Source: Actinoplanes campanulatus (GTDB taxonomy: Bacteria > Actinomycetota > Actinomycetes > Mycobacteriales > Micromonosporaceae). From it: a stretch of DNA of 64,000 nt. A program made the position numbers and the translations under genes. Below, one piece after another: positions 8,701 through 16,874 of this stretch; positions within the stretch are counted from its first letter, which is position 1; every line of letters starts with the position of its first letter. The stretch is from assembly GCF_014647795.1 (NCBI RefSeq), contig NZ_BMPW01000002.1:186001-250000 (forward strand). The letters run 5' to 3'. Under the pieces are notes generated by a model, which worked only from the letters and a program-made list of their open reading frames with translations, did not search any database and was not told the origin of the DNA.

Positions 8701-10575
8701 CGCACCGGCAACCGGATCGCGGCGCTGTCGCTGACCGAATACCGGGAGCTGGTGCGGGTGCTGCGCGGCCGGGAGCCGGGCGCCGAACCGCACGGACGCC
8801 CCACCTTCCCGGTGGCGCTGGCCATCCACTACGTCAACCGGGCCCTCGCCGCGCTGATGTGCCAGGACGACGAGGAACTGGACCGGTACGCCGCCGGGGC
8901 GATGGAGCACTGCGAGGCGATCCGCGGGCTCTACATCTGGGCGCTGGCCCGGGTGGTGCGCGCGATCGCCCTGGCCGCCCGGGTCCGGTCCGGCGACACC
9001 GGCGCCGCCGCCGAGCTCGGCACGGTCCGCGACTGGATCGCCCGCCGGGCCGCCGACGAGCCCCGCAACTTCCGGCCGCTGCTGCGTCTGGTCGACGCCG
9101 AACGGTGCTGGGCGCTCGGCGATCCGGACGGCGCGGCCCGCGAGTTCGACGCCGGCCTGCACGAGGTGGCCGGGCGGCCGTGGCACCGGGCCGTGCTCGC
9201 CCAGCGGGCGGCCCGGTTCCACCTCGACCGAGGGCTCGCACACGCCGGGCGGCAGCTGCTCACCGAGGCGCGCGACACCTACCGTCAGTGGGGTGCGGAG
9301 GGGCCGCTGCGACGGCTGGAGGCCGAGCACCCGTTCCTGCGCGCGGAACGGGTGAGCGACTCCGGCCACGGGACCGGCGCCGACCGGATCGACCTGATGG
9401 CGATCCTGCGGGCCTCCCGCGCGCTGAGCTCGGCCATCACGCTGGCCGACCTGGAGGCGCAGGTCGGGGACGTGCTCAGCGCCATGACCGGGGCCACCCG
9501 GGTGCACCTGGTGCTTCGTCACCCCGGGACGCGGGATCCGCGGCCGGCGCCGGCGACCGCGGTCCGGTACGTGACCCGAACCCGCCGCCCGCTGCTGGTG
9601 GCAGACGCGACCCAGGACGACCGGTTCGCGCGGGACCCGTACGTCGCCGCGCTGGACCACTGCTCCCTGCTGGCGATGCCCATCCCGAGCCGGACCGTCG
9701 ACGTCGCCGTCCTGGTGCTGGAGAACCACCGGCAGGGCGGCGTGTTCTCCACCGACCGCCTGGAGACGGTGGAGCTGATCGCCGGGCAGCTGGCGGTCTC
9801 GCTGGACAACGCGCTGCTCTACGACTCGCTGGAGGACACCGTACGGGTCCGGACCTCCGATCTGGAGGCCGCGAACCAGCTCAAGGCCGACCTGATCGGC
9901 ATGCTCGGCCACGAGATCAACAACCCGCTCGCGGCGATCCTCGGCGGCCTCGACCTGATCCTCGACGAGGACGAGCTGCCGGATCCCGTCCACCACTCCC
10001 TCATCCGGGTGCACCGGACCACCCGGCGGCTCGCCGCCATCGTCCAGGAGGTTCTCGACCTGGTCAGCCTCGACGCCGGCCGGCTCGTCGCGGCGCCCGT
10101 CCCGGTCCGGGTGGCCGAGCACGTCGAGGCGGCCCTGGCCGTCGCCGGCACCGGCCACGTCCCGGTGACGTGCCCGCCGGACCTGGTCGCCCTGGTGCAG
10201 CCGAGCCACCTCGACCAGATCCTGACCAACCTGGTCAGCAACGCCGCCAAGTACGGCGGTGGCGCCACCGCGGTCGTGGCCCGGGCGGACACCGCGGCCG
10301 TGACGATCGAGATCCGCGACGAGGGGCCGGGCGTGCCGCCGGAGTTCCGGGACCGGCTCTTCGACCGGTTCGCCCGTGCCGAGCCGACCGCGGGGAAGGT
10401 GCCGGGCACCGGTCTGGGGCTCTACATCGTCCGGGAGTTGGCCCGTGCCAACCATGGGGACGTCCACTACCGGGCCGGCGCCGGAGGAGGATCGAGCTTC
10501 GAGGTGACCCTCATGCAACCTGAGGGAGGTGGGAGTCGTCAGGGAGGCGTGAGAGCGAAGGAGGGGCTCGTGTGA
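5743..10575 (+). CDS. Trifunctional Ser/Thr kinase - ATPase - GAF - histidine kinase
   Basis: A 1610-residue cytoplasmic signalling protein. Residues 1-245 form a Ser/Thr kinase: Lys29, HRDVTPAN at 108-115, DYD for DFG at 128-130, APE at 153-155. An AAA/STAND-type ATPase follows, with P-loop GPSGIGKS at 297-304 and Walker B IVIVLDDLQW near 420. About 550-1200 is helical, TPR-like. A GAF domain covers about 1215-1370. HisKA has GMLGHEINNP with His1390; HATPase motifs are NLVSNAAKYGG near 1497 and GTGLGLYIVREL near 1555. No membrane segment is seen. The start is a GTG at 5743 (5746 also possible) with a poor ribosome binding site. Codon 7 is TTA, rare here and possibly bldA-dependent. It overlaps the sigma gene downstream by four bases. 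Confidence 0.9.
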   Translation: MVGDVVLYHSERTQVLRRGTRDGSTLIQKRATGPGAARRVERERAVLIRLAGVPGVPRLAGHQSRQLLVLEDDAASPVQRPVPVPQLLKIGRSLAATLAALHRAGVVHRDVTPANVVLPPDGPALLIDYDLALAGAAEADEAGGPVGTLGFLAPEQTGRIGPTVDPRADLYGLGATLYTLAMGEPPFTGDDALELIRETLVEPPPVPAGLPPRLSEIIMRLLEKDPANRYQSAEGLLHDLTRCRDDPDGGWPLGERDFPARFVPPPVLIGRDREVHALTSALDRALTEGSRPVLITGPSGIGKSALARSLRPAVTARGGWFAAAAFEQFRTGTSGGGITRALRSLIRLVLAEPESEVAADRARIVAELGPNAVVAANAIPEMADLLGVPGGPSTSDPTTAQGRIVATAVALIRALAARHRIVIVLDDLQWATSGTHRVMDAIVSAGPIPGLLLVTTYRDEERPLAALLDRWQRDGVTEPVIRVGGLDREGSARLIGAVLRIPPEAASVPAGLIEAGAAGNPFATVEVLNALRAEGLLRPVADGWRWEPDAIRDFVRRHRVPQLLAARMDQQAGGTRRILAALACLGGDVGTGFLATATGTSEADLAGRLAPAVTDGLILLADGAVRFRHDLVRQAARDCLAPGDREHLQLSMARELSRHERYRQEAAEQYLPVVDLVDAPDERRAAAGLLHAAARRTSQMTNYQVAVELLDAAERLMDPAAGERDAVTVARHTALYCLGRLDEADEVYRELTARSPDLLALAAATANQVNSLSQRGHTRESYDLGVDLLRRFGIDSPDDPGPVVHREAAVLRDCAIDLSRAAETTDPRVLAAGRLLNRLLAPAYVLGPLPHTWVLLQVLGLWRRAGVCAPVVGSLGAVICATIHLFDDYRTGHRLSRYVVEAGREHGYQAETAIARYMHLFVAAHWFEPLEDIAEAGQDAREELLTAGDVQVAGMLSARLAAVLLETADSLETVAEEIDASLAFAGRTGNRIAALSLTEYRELVRVLRGREPGAEPHGRPTFPVALAIHYVNRALAALMCQDDEELDRYAAGAMEHCEAIRGLYIWALARVVRAIALAARVRSGDTGAAAELGTVRDWIARRAADEPRNFRPLLRLVDAERCWALGDPDGAAREFDAGLHEVAGRPWHRAVLAQRAARFHLDRGLAHAGRQLLTEARDTYRQWGAEGPLRRLEAEHPFLRAERVSDSGHGTGADRIDLMAILRASRALSSAITLADLEAQVGDVLSAMTGATRVHLVLRHPGTRDPRPAPATAVRYVTRTRRPLLVADATQDDRFARDPYVAALDHCSLLAMPIPSRTVDVAVLVLENHRQGGVFSTDRLETVELIAGQLAVSLDNALLYDSLEDTVRVRTSDLEAANQLKADLIGMLGHEINNPLAAILGGLDLILDEDELPDPVHHSLIRVHRTTRRLAAIVQEVLDLVSLDAGRLVAAPVPVRVAEHVEAALAVAGTGHVPVTCPPDLVALVQPSHLDQILTNLVSNAAKYGGGATAVVARADTAAVTIEIRDEGPGVPPEFRDRLFDRFARAEPTAGKVPGTGLGLYIVRELARANHGDVHYRAGAGGGSSFEVTLMQPEGGGSRQGGVRAKEGLV

Positions 10576-11081
10576 AGAACGAGCGTGATGAGCAATTCCA
10601 CCAGTTCGTGGTCAGCCGGAGGGCCGCGCTGGTGCGTACGGCGACTCTGCTCACGGCCGGCGACGCCCACCTGGCCGAGGACCTCGTCCAGTCCACGCTG
10701 ACGAAGCTGTACGTCGCCTGGCCGGCGTTCCAGCGTGCCGACAACCCGGACGGTTACGTCCGGAGGGCGCTGGTCAACGCGCTGACCGACGAGCGGCGGC
10801 GGTGGTGGCGGCGCAGTGAGCGGCCGATGGCCGAGGTCCCGGACCGGGCGGCCGCCGAGCATGCCGGTGGTGACGTCTCCGACGGGCTGCGCGCGGCCCT
10901 GCGGGAGCTGCCACCGCGGATGCGGGCGGCGCTGGTGTTCCGCTACTTCTACGACCTCGACGTCGCCGACACCGCCGACGCCCTCGGGTGCTCCGAGGGG
11001 ACGGTGAAGAGCCAGACCGCCCGGGCACTCGACCGGCTCCGGGCCGTGCTCGGCCCCAATCCCTCCTTGGCACTGCTCTGA
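10572..11081 (+). CDS. ECF sigma factor, SigE-like group
   Basis: A 169-residue ECF sigma-70 factor. Region 2 is visible as HLAEDLVQSTLTKLYVAWPAF followed by NPDGYVRRALVNALTDERRR. Region 4 is LPPRMRAALVFRYFYDLDV with the helix-turn-helix ADALGCSEGTVKSQTARALD. The GTG start overlaps the kinase stop codon (GTGA), so translation is probably coupled. This suggests the kinase and sigma factor act in one response, with the membrane protein encoded next as a candidate anti-sigma factor or target. The small size, Arg-rich region-2 end (RRRWWRRS) and absence of a classical zinc anti-sigma gene fit the SigE-like actinobacterial ECF group. Confidence 0.9.
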   Translation: MKNERDEQFHQFVVSRRAALVRTATLLTAGDAHLAEDLVQSTLTKLYVAWPAFQRADNPDGYVRRALVNALTDERRRWWRRSERPMAEVPDRAAAEHAGGDVSDGLRAALRELPPRMRAALVFRYFYDLDVADTADALGCSEGTVKSQTARALDRLRAVLGPNPSLALL

Positions 11082-11096
11082 TCAGGAGAAATTGAC

Positions 11097-11771
11097 ATGA
11101 TGAACCTCCACGACGGGCTGGCGCGGATCGCCGGCCCAGACGCCGAGCCGACCTCGGAGCAGGTCGCCGCCGACCTGGCCCGCGGCCGGACCGCGCTGCG
11201 CCGCCGCCGTACCGTGCAGGCCGCCGGCGGCTCCGTCTTCATGGCCGCCGCGCTGGCCGCCGTGATCGTCGCCGGCACCGGCATCGCCTCCGGCCCGTCC
11301 GGCCCTTCCGGCCCGGAGGCCGCCGGCGACCGGCCGTCCACCAGTTCCCCGGCGACCGGTCCCACCGCGCTGGTCGCCTACCAGGGTGAGCAGCCGAAGG
11401 GCTTCACCCTGGACAAGGTCCCCGAGGGCTGGGTGCTCCAGGGCGCTGACGAATACGGCATCACCATCGCCCCGAAGGGCGCTCCCGACAACGACCCGCA
11501 CAGCTTCGCGGGCAAGATCATGGCCCAGCTCCAGGAGTTCGGGCCGGGCGAGGACATCGCCGGCGGCAAGAAGCTGACCATCAACGGCAAGGAGGCCGTG
11601 CTCACCAAGATGCTCGACCAGACCACCGGTCACGCCCTGTTCGTGAACCTGGGCGAGAACCGCTGGATGATCGTCCAGGTGTGGGACGGCCTGGGCTGGG
11701 GTGAGCAGCAGGTCGTCGAGTTCGCCAGTGGCATCCACGTCGACGACAGCGCCAAGGTCACCCACGGATAG
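11097..11771 (+). CDS. Single-pass membrane protein, candidate anti-sigma or sensor partner
   Basis: A 224-residue protein of unknown family. The first 40 residues are soluble and Arg-rich at the end (LARGRTALRRRRTV). One membrane segment follows (AAGGSVFMAAALAAVIVAGT), then a Ser/Pro/Gly linker and an extracytoplasmic domain of about 150 residues. The topology is that of an anti-sigma factor with inside N-terminus, but no HxxxCxxC zinc motif is present. AGGAGAA lies eight bases before the ATG, 15 bases after the sigma stop, so the two genes form one transcript. By position it is the likely regulator or client of the ECF sigma factor. Function is inferred only. Confidence 0.72.
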   Translation: MMNLHDGLARIAGPDAEPTSEQVAADLARGRTALRRRRTVQAAGGSVFMAAALAAVIVAGTGIASGPSGPSGPEAAGDRPSTSSPATGPTALVAYQGEQPKGFTLDKVPEGWVLQGADEYGITIAPKGAPDNDPHSFAGKIMAQLQEFGPGEDIAGGKKLTINGKEAVLTKMLDQTTGHALFVNLGENRWMIVQVWDGLGWGEQQVVEFASGIHVDDSAKVTHG

Positions 11772-11789
11772 GTGACGGGTGGGCGCGCG

Positions 11790-12434
11790 TCACCAGCCGC
11801 GCGCCCGCCACTCCTGGAGGTTCGGGCGTTCCGCGCCGAGTGTCGAGTCCTTGCCGTGGCCCGGGTAGAACCAGGTGGCGTCACCGAACCGGCCGAAGAC
11901 CCGGGCCTCCAGATGGTCCATGATCTGGTGGTGGTTCTCCGGGCTCGCCGTCCGCCCATGACCTCCGGGGAACAGGCTGTCGCCGGTGAAGAGATGCTCG
12001 CCCCGGTAGGACAGCACGATCGAACCGGGCGTGTGCCCCACCACGTGGATCACGTCGAGCGTGTGCCCGCCCACCTCGACGGTGTCGCCGTCGAGCAGGG
12101 TCCGGGTCACCACCGGGATCCCGGCGGCGTCGTCGGCGTGCGCCAGCGACTCGGCGCCGGTCGCCTTCACCACCTCGTCCAGCGCCTGCCAGTGGTCGGC
12201 GTGCCGGTGGGTGGTCACCACGGCGCGCAGCCCGGCCGGGCCGATCAGGGCCAGCAGTGTCCCGGCGTCGTTGGCCGCGTCGATCAGCAGCTGCTCGCCG
12301 GTCGCCGCCCGCAGCAGGTAGGCGTTGTTGTCCATCGCGCCGACCGACACCTTGGTCAGGGTCAGGCCGTCGCCCAGGTCACGGACCGCCGGCTCGCCGC
12401 CGGTCACCACGTCGCCGGTGTACTCGGAACTCAT
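11790..12434 (-). CDS. MBL-fold metallohydrolase (glyoxalase II-like)
   Basis: A 214-residue metallo-beta-lactamase-fold hydrolase. The metal-binding signature is THRHADHWQAL, with further ligands in VVGHTPGSIVLSY (His), FTGDSLFPGG (Asp) and WFYPGHGKDSTLG (His). Such enzymes hydrolyse thioesters or other small substrates. The gene overlaps the upstream DinB-fold enzyme gene by four bases (ATGA at 12431-12434), so both are made together. In actinobacteria a mycothiol thioester or other thiol conjugate is a plausible substrate (inference from context). The C-terminus ERPNLQEWRARGW is typical of actinobacterial members. Nothing is missing from the active site. Confidence 0.88.
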   Translation of the reverse strand: MSSEYTGDVVTGGEPAVRDLGDGLTLTKVSVGAMDNNAYLLRAATGEQLLIDAANDAGTLLALIGPAGLRAVVTTHRHADHWQALDEVVKATGAESLAHADDAAGIPVVTRTLLDGDTVEVGGHTLDVIHVVGHTPGSIVLSYRGEHLFTGDSLFPGGHGRTASPENHHQIMDHLEARVFGRFGDATWFYPGHGKDSTLGAERPNLQEWRARGW

Positions 12435-13129
12435 CTCCACCTCGCGGGCTCGGGTAGCTCGCCGTCCGGCGAGACCGTCAGATCGGCGCCGTCCGCCCGG
12501 CCGATCAGCCAGGCGGCCAGCGCCCTGGTCGGGCCGCCGACGACCGGGCCCGCACCGGAGCCGATCACCAGCGGGTGCTCCAGGCCGAACGGGCGCAGCA
12601 CCATGTCCGGCGAGCCGGCCGGCGGATCGGTGACGATCGCCCGCAGCAGGCGCAGCGCGAACGCGTCCGGCCAGTCGGCGGGGGTGTAGCCGCGGCCCAG
12701 GTCGACCCGGTGCACCTCCACCTCGCACAACCGCAGCCAGGGAACCGCGGCGGCGCTCTTCGCCAGCGGCAGCCGGGTGGTCCAGGCGGCCGCCGGCATC
12801 GCGGCCGCGGCGTCGGCGAACCGCTCGTGCGCGGCCCGCAGATCCGCCAGCTGCTCGGCCACCGGACGGGCCGCGCCCGCCTCGATGCCCGCCGTCCGGT
12901 CCTCCGGCGACGCGTACGCCGGTGTCTCCACCCCGGTCCGGGCCCAGGTCAACAGGTTGGTCAGGGCGTCCGCGTTGCGCGCCAGATGGGTCAGCACGTG
13001 CCCGACCGTCCAGCCCGCAAGCAGCGACGGCGCGCCCATCTCGCCGTCGGCCAGCGAACCCGAGGCACGCAGCAGCGCCTCGGTGGCGTCCTCCACGTCC
13101 GTCATCAACACCAGCGGATCCATGGTCAC
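12431..13129 (-). CDS. Maleylpyruvate isomerase / DinB-fold family protein
   Basis: A 232-residue member of the TIGR03083/MDMPI superfamily, which includes mycothiol-dependent maleylpyruvate isomerase. The metal-site motif GWTVGHVLTHLARNADAL is present near residue 40, and WLRLCEVEVHRVDLGRG supplies the second set of ligands. A smaller C-terminal domain follows from about 175 (ALAAWLIGRADGADLTV). A GTG at 13129 is chosen, with AAGG seven bases upstream; the ATG at 13123 is the alternative. It is co-translated with the MBL hydrolase. Family members use mycothiol as cofactor or as substrate in detoxification; the actual substrate is unknown. Confidence 0.82.
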   Translation of the reverse strand: MTMDPLVLMTDVEDATEALLRASGSLADGEMGAPSLLAGWTVGHVLTHLARNADALTNLLTWARTGVETPAYASPEDRTAGIEAGAARPVAEQLADLRAAHERFADAAAAMPAAAWTTRLPLAKSAAAVPWLRLCEVEVHRVDLGRGYTPADWPDAFALRLLRAIVTDPPAGSPDMVLRPFGLEHPLVIGSGAGPVVGGPTRALAAWLIGRADGADLTVSPDGELPEPARWR

Positions 13130-13249
13130 AGCCCGACCTTACCGGTGCGGCGCCCGCCGCCACGGAATTCGCTTTCGCCGCGCTGACCAGGGCCGTACCG
13201 TCGTGGCAGACGCGCTGATCGATCGAACCCAGCGGAGGAGGTGAGGACC

Positions 13250-13297
13250 GTGCGTTTCACCCGTGCCGCGTCCCTTCACCCGGGGGCCTTCGCCTGA
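13250..13297 (+). CDS. Possible 15-residue leader peptide upstream of rsgA
   Basis: A short frame MRFTRAASLHPGAFA starts with GTG and stops with TGA. It is preceded at good spacing by a very strong GGAGGAGG ribosome binding site (13234-13241), much stronger than that of rsgA itself. Just after it, GCCTG and CAGGC can pair across ATCCC. An upstream translated ORF controlling rsgA is one reading; chance is the other. Confidence 0.35.
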   Translation: MRFTRAASLHPGAFA

Positions 13298-13338
13298 TCC
13301 CCAGGCGCCGCCGTCCCCCAAGACCGTAAAGGGTTTCC

Positions 13339-14388
13339 ATGTCGTACCCCCTGTCCCAGCTCGGCTGGGACGACCACTTCGTATCCACCTTCCGGCGTTT
13401 CGACCGGCCCGACTCCGAACCCGGGCGGGTCCTGCGGGCCGACCGTGGCGTGTGCACGGTGCTGACCGCCACCGGGGTGACCCGGGCCACCCTCGGCGGG
13501 GGCGTCCTGCTCGACGCCGCCCGCGACCCCGCCACCCTGCCCTGTTCCGGCGACTGGGTGGTGCTGCGCCGATGGCCCGACCGGCGGACCACCCTCGAGC
13601 TGGTGCTGCCCCGCCGGACCACGCTGATCCGCCGTACCGCCGACAAGGACGCGTCCGGCCAGGTCCTCGCCGCGAACATGGACACCATCGCGGTCGTCGA
13701 ACCGATCCATCCGGAGCCCGACGACGCCCGCGTCGAACGCCTGCTCGCCCTGGCCTGGGAGTCCGGGGCCGACCCGCTGCTGGTGCTCACCAAGAGCGAC
13801 ACCTGCGCCGACCCCGGCGCGATAGCCCGTCAGCTCGGCGCCCTCGCGCCCGGCGTGCCGGTGCTGCCGATCAGCGTCCAGCGCGGCGAGGGCCTCGACC
13901 GGCTCCGTGAGCACGTCGGCCCGGGCCGCACGCTCGCCCTCCTCGGCCGGTCCGGCGCCGGCAAGTCGACCCTGGCGAACGCGCTGGCCGGCGCCACCGT
14001 CATGCCGGTCCAGGAGATTCGTGACGCGGACGGCAAAGGCCGCCACACCACCGCCTACCGCAACCTGATCACCGTGCCCGGCGGCGGCGCGGTCATCGAC
14101 ACGCCCGGCATCCGGGGCGTCGGCCTCCTCGACACCGGCGGCGGCCTCGACCGCGCCTTCGCCGACGTGACCGGCCTGGCCGGGCGCTGCCGCTTCGACG
14201 ACTGCCGCCACGAGCGGGAGCCGGGCTGCGCCGTCCAGGCCGCCCTCGCCGACGGCTCGCTGCCACCGCGCCGCCTGGCCAGCTGGCGCAAACTCCGCCG
14301 CGAGGTCGAGGTGGAGAGCGGGCGGCGCTCGGTGCGCCTGGCCCGCCAGCGCCGCACCCCCACACCCCCGAGTTCCCGCCGCCGGTAA
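13339..14388 (+). CDS. rsgA: Ribosome small subunit-dependent GTPase RsgA
   Basis: A 349-residue circularly permuted GTPase that checks late 30S maturation. The motif order is the permuted one: G4 (VLTKSD) near residue 155, G1 (LLGRSGAGKSTLANAL) near 205, G3 (IDTPGIRG) near 255. An N-terminal OB-like region precedes them and a C-terminal zinc site (CRFDDCRHEREPGC) follows. The last 30 residues are Arg-rich, probably rRNA-contacting. AAAGGG lies seven bases before the ATG. It is divergent from the DinB-fold/MBL pair. The MITE-like element begins four bases past its stop, so its 3' UTR ends inside that element. Confidence 0.93.
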   Translation: MSYPLSQLGWDDHFVSTFRRFDRPDSEPGRVLRADRGVCTVLTATGVTRATLGGGVLLDAARDPATLPCSGDWVVLRRWPDRRTTLELVLPRRTTLIRRTADKDASGQVLAANMDTIAVVEPIHPEPDDARVERLLALAWESGADPLLVLTKSDTCADPGAIARQLGALAPGVPVLPISVQRGEGLDRLREHVGPGRTLALLGRSGAGKSTLANALAGATVMPVQEIRDADGKGRHTTAYRNLITVPGGGAVIDTPGIRGVGLLDTGGGLDRAFADVTGLAGRCRFDDCRHEREPGCAVQAALADGSLPPRRLASWRKLRREVEVESGRRSVRLARQRRTPTPPSSRRR

Positions 14389-14391
14389 ATA

Positions 14392-14895
14392 CAAGATCAA
14401 CACCATTTTCTTGTACGGGTCTGCGGAGCGCTGCCCTACCGGTGATCTCGCTGCCCACCCCAGGCCGTCGCCCGCCGCCGGGCTGTCCCGCATGGCCTCC
14501 GGGGCGCTGCGCGCCCCGAACCGGGCGGTGGTCCGGGCCGTTGCGGAACGGCAAGCGCACACGACTGGCCCTGCGTGTGTGCCCGTCGTGGCTGTGGTGT
14601 GGGTGGGCGGTCACGGCATTGCGATCGTGTGCGCCTGCGCTCCCTGGGTGACCGTGACCGTGACCGTGCGTGCGGCCATCCGCGTGAGGGGCGGGCGCGG
14701 GGTGGCCAGCGGGGACGCCTGGGGTGAGCGGCGGCACATGCGGATGGTGGCGGTCAGCCGGGCCGGCCCGGCCACCGATCTCCGCCCGGCGGGGGCGGCA
14801 CAGGCGTGAGCGGGCAGTGTGCTCGCCGGCTGGGCGGAACTGGAACGATTCTGTGATGACGGTCCGCCGCGTACAAAAGCGTGGTCTTGATCTTG
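14392..14895. mobile_element. MITE-like element with imperfect terminal inverted repeats
   Basis: The 504-base interval between rsgA and the membrane protein gene is bounded by 26-base arms, 14392-14417 and 14870-14895, that are reverse complements at 21 of 26 positions, starting CAAGATCAA and ending TTGTACG. The interior is GC-rich and has no convincing gene. Part of it (14767-14842) recurs inverted near 32154-32232. These features fit a non-autonomous transposable element. No target-site duplication was found, so a pair of related regulatory hairpin arms is an alternative. Confidence 0.42.
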
Positions 14896-14992
14896 ATTTT
14901 TGAGAGTAAGCGCACGTCATGGCGCGGGTGGCGGCGCTGGGAGGGGCGGTTGCGGCTCTGGCACAATTCGGCCGGTGCGTGCGGCGGATGGG

Positions 14993-16771
14993 ATGACCGG
15001 AGAGCAGGCGGCGGCGGTCGTGGAGGAGCCGGCGGCGAGCCCGGGCGATGAGCGGGACGCCCGGTGGCGGCTCGTCGATCTGTGGATCGCGCTGGGGTTC
15101 CTGGCGCTGGCCGTGCTCGTGGTGATCCAGTTGTGGATCGACCCGAACGGGCGGGTGCTCGCCGGCAACGACGACGATCACGGGATCTTCCTGTTCATGC
15201 TGGCCCACGCCGAGCGGGTGATCTTCGACGGGGCGCCGCTGTTCTACGAGGACCGGTTCAACGTGCCGGTCGGTGTGAACATGATGGCGAACACGTCCAT
15301 CCTGGCGCTGGCGTTGCCGCTGGCGCCGGTCACACACTTCCTCGGCGGTGGAGTGACCGTCGCCCTGCTGATCACTCTCGGTCTCGGCGGGACGGCCTTC
15401 GCCTGGTACTGGGTGCTCAGCCGGCATCTGGTGCGCAGCCGGCTCGCGGCCTGGATCGGTGGCGTCTGGTGCGGCTTCGCCCCGGCCATGGTCTCGCACG
15501 CGAACGGGCACGTGAACTTCGTCAGCAACTACGTGCTGCCGTTCATCGTCTGGCAGGTGCTGCGTCTGCGGGAGCCCGGCCGGGTGTGGCGGGGCGGGAT
15601 CATTCTCGGTCTGCTGATCGTGTTGCAGATCTTCATCAACGAGGAGGCGCTGCTCTTCGCGGCGCTCACTCTGGGGATCTTCGCGGGCTCCTGGGCGCTG
15701 ATGGCGCGGGACGAGGCCCGGCTGGTGTGGCGACGTTTCACGGCCGGGCTCGGGGTGGCCGCGCTGACCTCCGGCGTGCTGGCCGGCTACCCGCTCTGGT
15801 ACCAGTTCTTCGCCCGTGGCAACTATCACGGGCAGCCGTTCGAGCCGACCGCCTACGTCACCGACCTGGCCTCGCTGGGCGCCTACGCCCGGCAGTCACT
15901 GGCCGGCCTGGGCGTGGTGACCCGGCGGCTGAGCGTGAGCGCGACCGAGGACAACACGTTCTTCGGCCTGTTCGGTCTGGTGATGATCATCGTGGCGATG
16001 GTGATGCTGTGGCGGTCGGTGGCGCTGCGGGCCACCGCGATCGCCGGGCTCGCGCTGCTGGTCATGTCGCTCGGCCCGCAGTTGCGGGTGCTGGGCTTCA
16101 GCACCCGGATCCCGCTGCCGTTCGCGCTGGTCAGCCACGTGCCGGTGATCGACCTGGTGAGCGTGACCCGGTTCGCCATGGTGCCGGCCACGGTAGCCGG
16201 CATCCTGCTGGCCTTCGCGGCGGACCGGATCGGGTCGTACCCGCCGGAGCGCCGCCGCCGGTTCTGGATCGGCATGACCCTGGCCCTGGTGCCGCTGTTC
16301 CCGAAACCGCTGCCGGTGGTGCAGGGCGACCCGATGCCGGCGTTCCTCACCGAGGGGATCTGGCGGCAGTACGTGCCGGAGGGGAAGACGCTGGTCACCG
16401 TCCCGCTGCCGGACGTGACGACCGGGCGGACCGGACAGCGCTGGGCGGCCCTCAACAATCTCGACTACCCGACGCCGCGCGGCTACTTCATGGGCCCGGC
16501 CAACGCGCCGTTCGACGACACCGGCTCCTGGTTCGCCCCGCACCGCTACACCTCGGAGCTGCTCTGGAGCGTCCGGGAGTACGGCTTCCGGCCGGTGCTG
16601 ACCGACGCCGACCGCCTGCGGATCCGCGGTGATCTGGATTACTGGCGCGCCGCCGTGGTGATGCTGGTTCCGGACAGCCGGAATGGCTCGCTTCTGCGAT
16701 CGGTTCTGGTAGACGTGCTCGGCGAGCCGCAGTTGGTGGGCGGCGTCGAGATCTGGCGGGTTAACTCGTAA
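14993..16771 (+). CDS. Polytopic membrane protein, GT-C-like glycosyltransferase candidate
   Basis: A 592-residue membrane protein with about ten to twelve hydrophobic segments. After the first segment ([20 protein letters not shown]) a loop carries the acidic cluster GNDDDHG at 59-64, where GT-C transferases place their metal or lipid-phosphosugar acidic motif. The C-terminal 110 residues (from about [15 protein letters not shown]) are soluble and probably external. No named family is recognised with certainty; a polyprenyl-phosphate-sugar transferase is a guess from topology. The ATG at 14993 is used; a GTG at 14975 with an AT-rich CACAAT seven bases upstream is possible. It lies between the repeat element and uvrA. 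Confidence 0.7.
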   Translation: MTGEQAAAVVEEPAASPGDERDARWRLVDLWIALGFLALAVLVVIQLWIDPNGRVLAGNDDDHGIFLFMLAHAERVIFDGAPLFYEDRFNVPVGVNMMANTSILALALPLAPVTHFLGGGVTVALLITLGLGGTAFAWYWVLSRHLVRSRLAAWIGGVWCGFAPAMVSHANGHVNFVSNYVLPFIVWQVLRLREPGRVWRGGIILGLLIVLQIFINEEALLFAALTLGIFAGSWALMARDEARLVWRRFTAGLGVAALTSGVLAGYPLWYQFFARGNYHGQPFEPTAYVTDLASLGAYARQSLAGLGVVTRRLSVSATEDNTFFGLFGLVMIIVAMVMLWRSVALRATAIAGLALLVMSLGPQLRVLGFSTRIPLPFALVSHVPVIDLVSVTRFAMVPATVAGILLAFAADRIGSYPPERRRRFWIGMTLALVPLFPKPLPVVQGDPMPAFLTEGIWRQYVPEGKTLVTVPLPDVTTGRTGQRWAALNNLDYPTPRGYFMGPANAPFDDTGSWFAPHRYTSELLWSVREYGFRPVLTDADRLRIRGDLDYWRAAVVMLVPDSRNGSLLRSVLVDVLGEPQLVGGVEIWRVNS

Positions 16772-16874
16772 GAGTGAGCGGGTGTGTCCGGGAAATTGTC
16801 ATACCCCGTCGCTAGAGTGTCTGCTCGACTCATACACCTGTACGGGTTCGACCCTGAATGCGGAAAGGCTGGCC

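Noticed and set aside
5761-10518. 1585-codon minus-strand frame opposite the giant kinase
   Set aside because: Mirror of a high-GC gene; composition rich in Gly/Arg/Pro/His with no domain, whereas the plus strand has complete kinase and ATPase motifs.
8298-10523. 741-codon alternative frame within the kinase gene
   Set aside because: Arg/Gly/Ala/Pro-rich out-of-frame translation of the kinase; no start signal or domain.
14641-14670. GACCGT tandem repeats as a possible CRISPR or satellite
   Set aside because: Only three six-base units (GTGACC/GACCGT), no spacers and no cas genes; simple-sequence noise within the repeat element.
14411-14809. 132-codon frame in the rsgA downstream region
   Set aside because: Lies wholly inside the repeat element, low-complexity, no ribosome binding site, no family resemblance.
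16772-16874. SOS/LexA box before uvrA
   Set aside because: Looked for a GAAC-N4-GTTC type palindrome; none of adequate quality is present.
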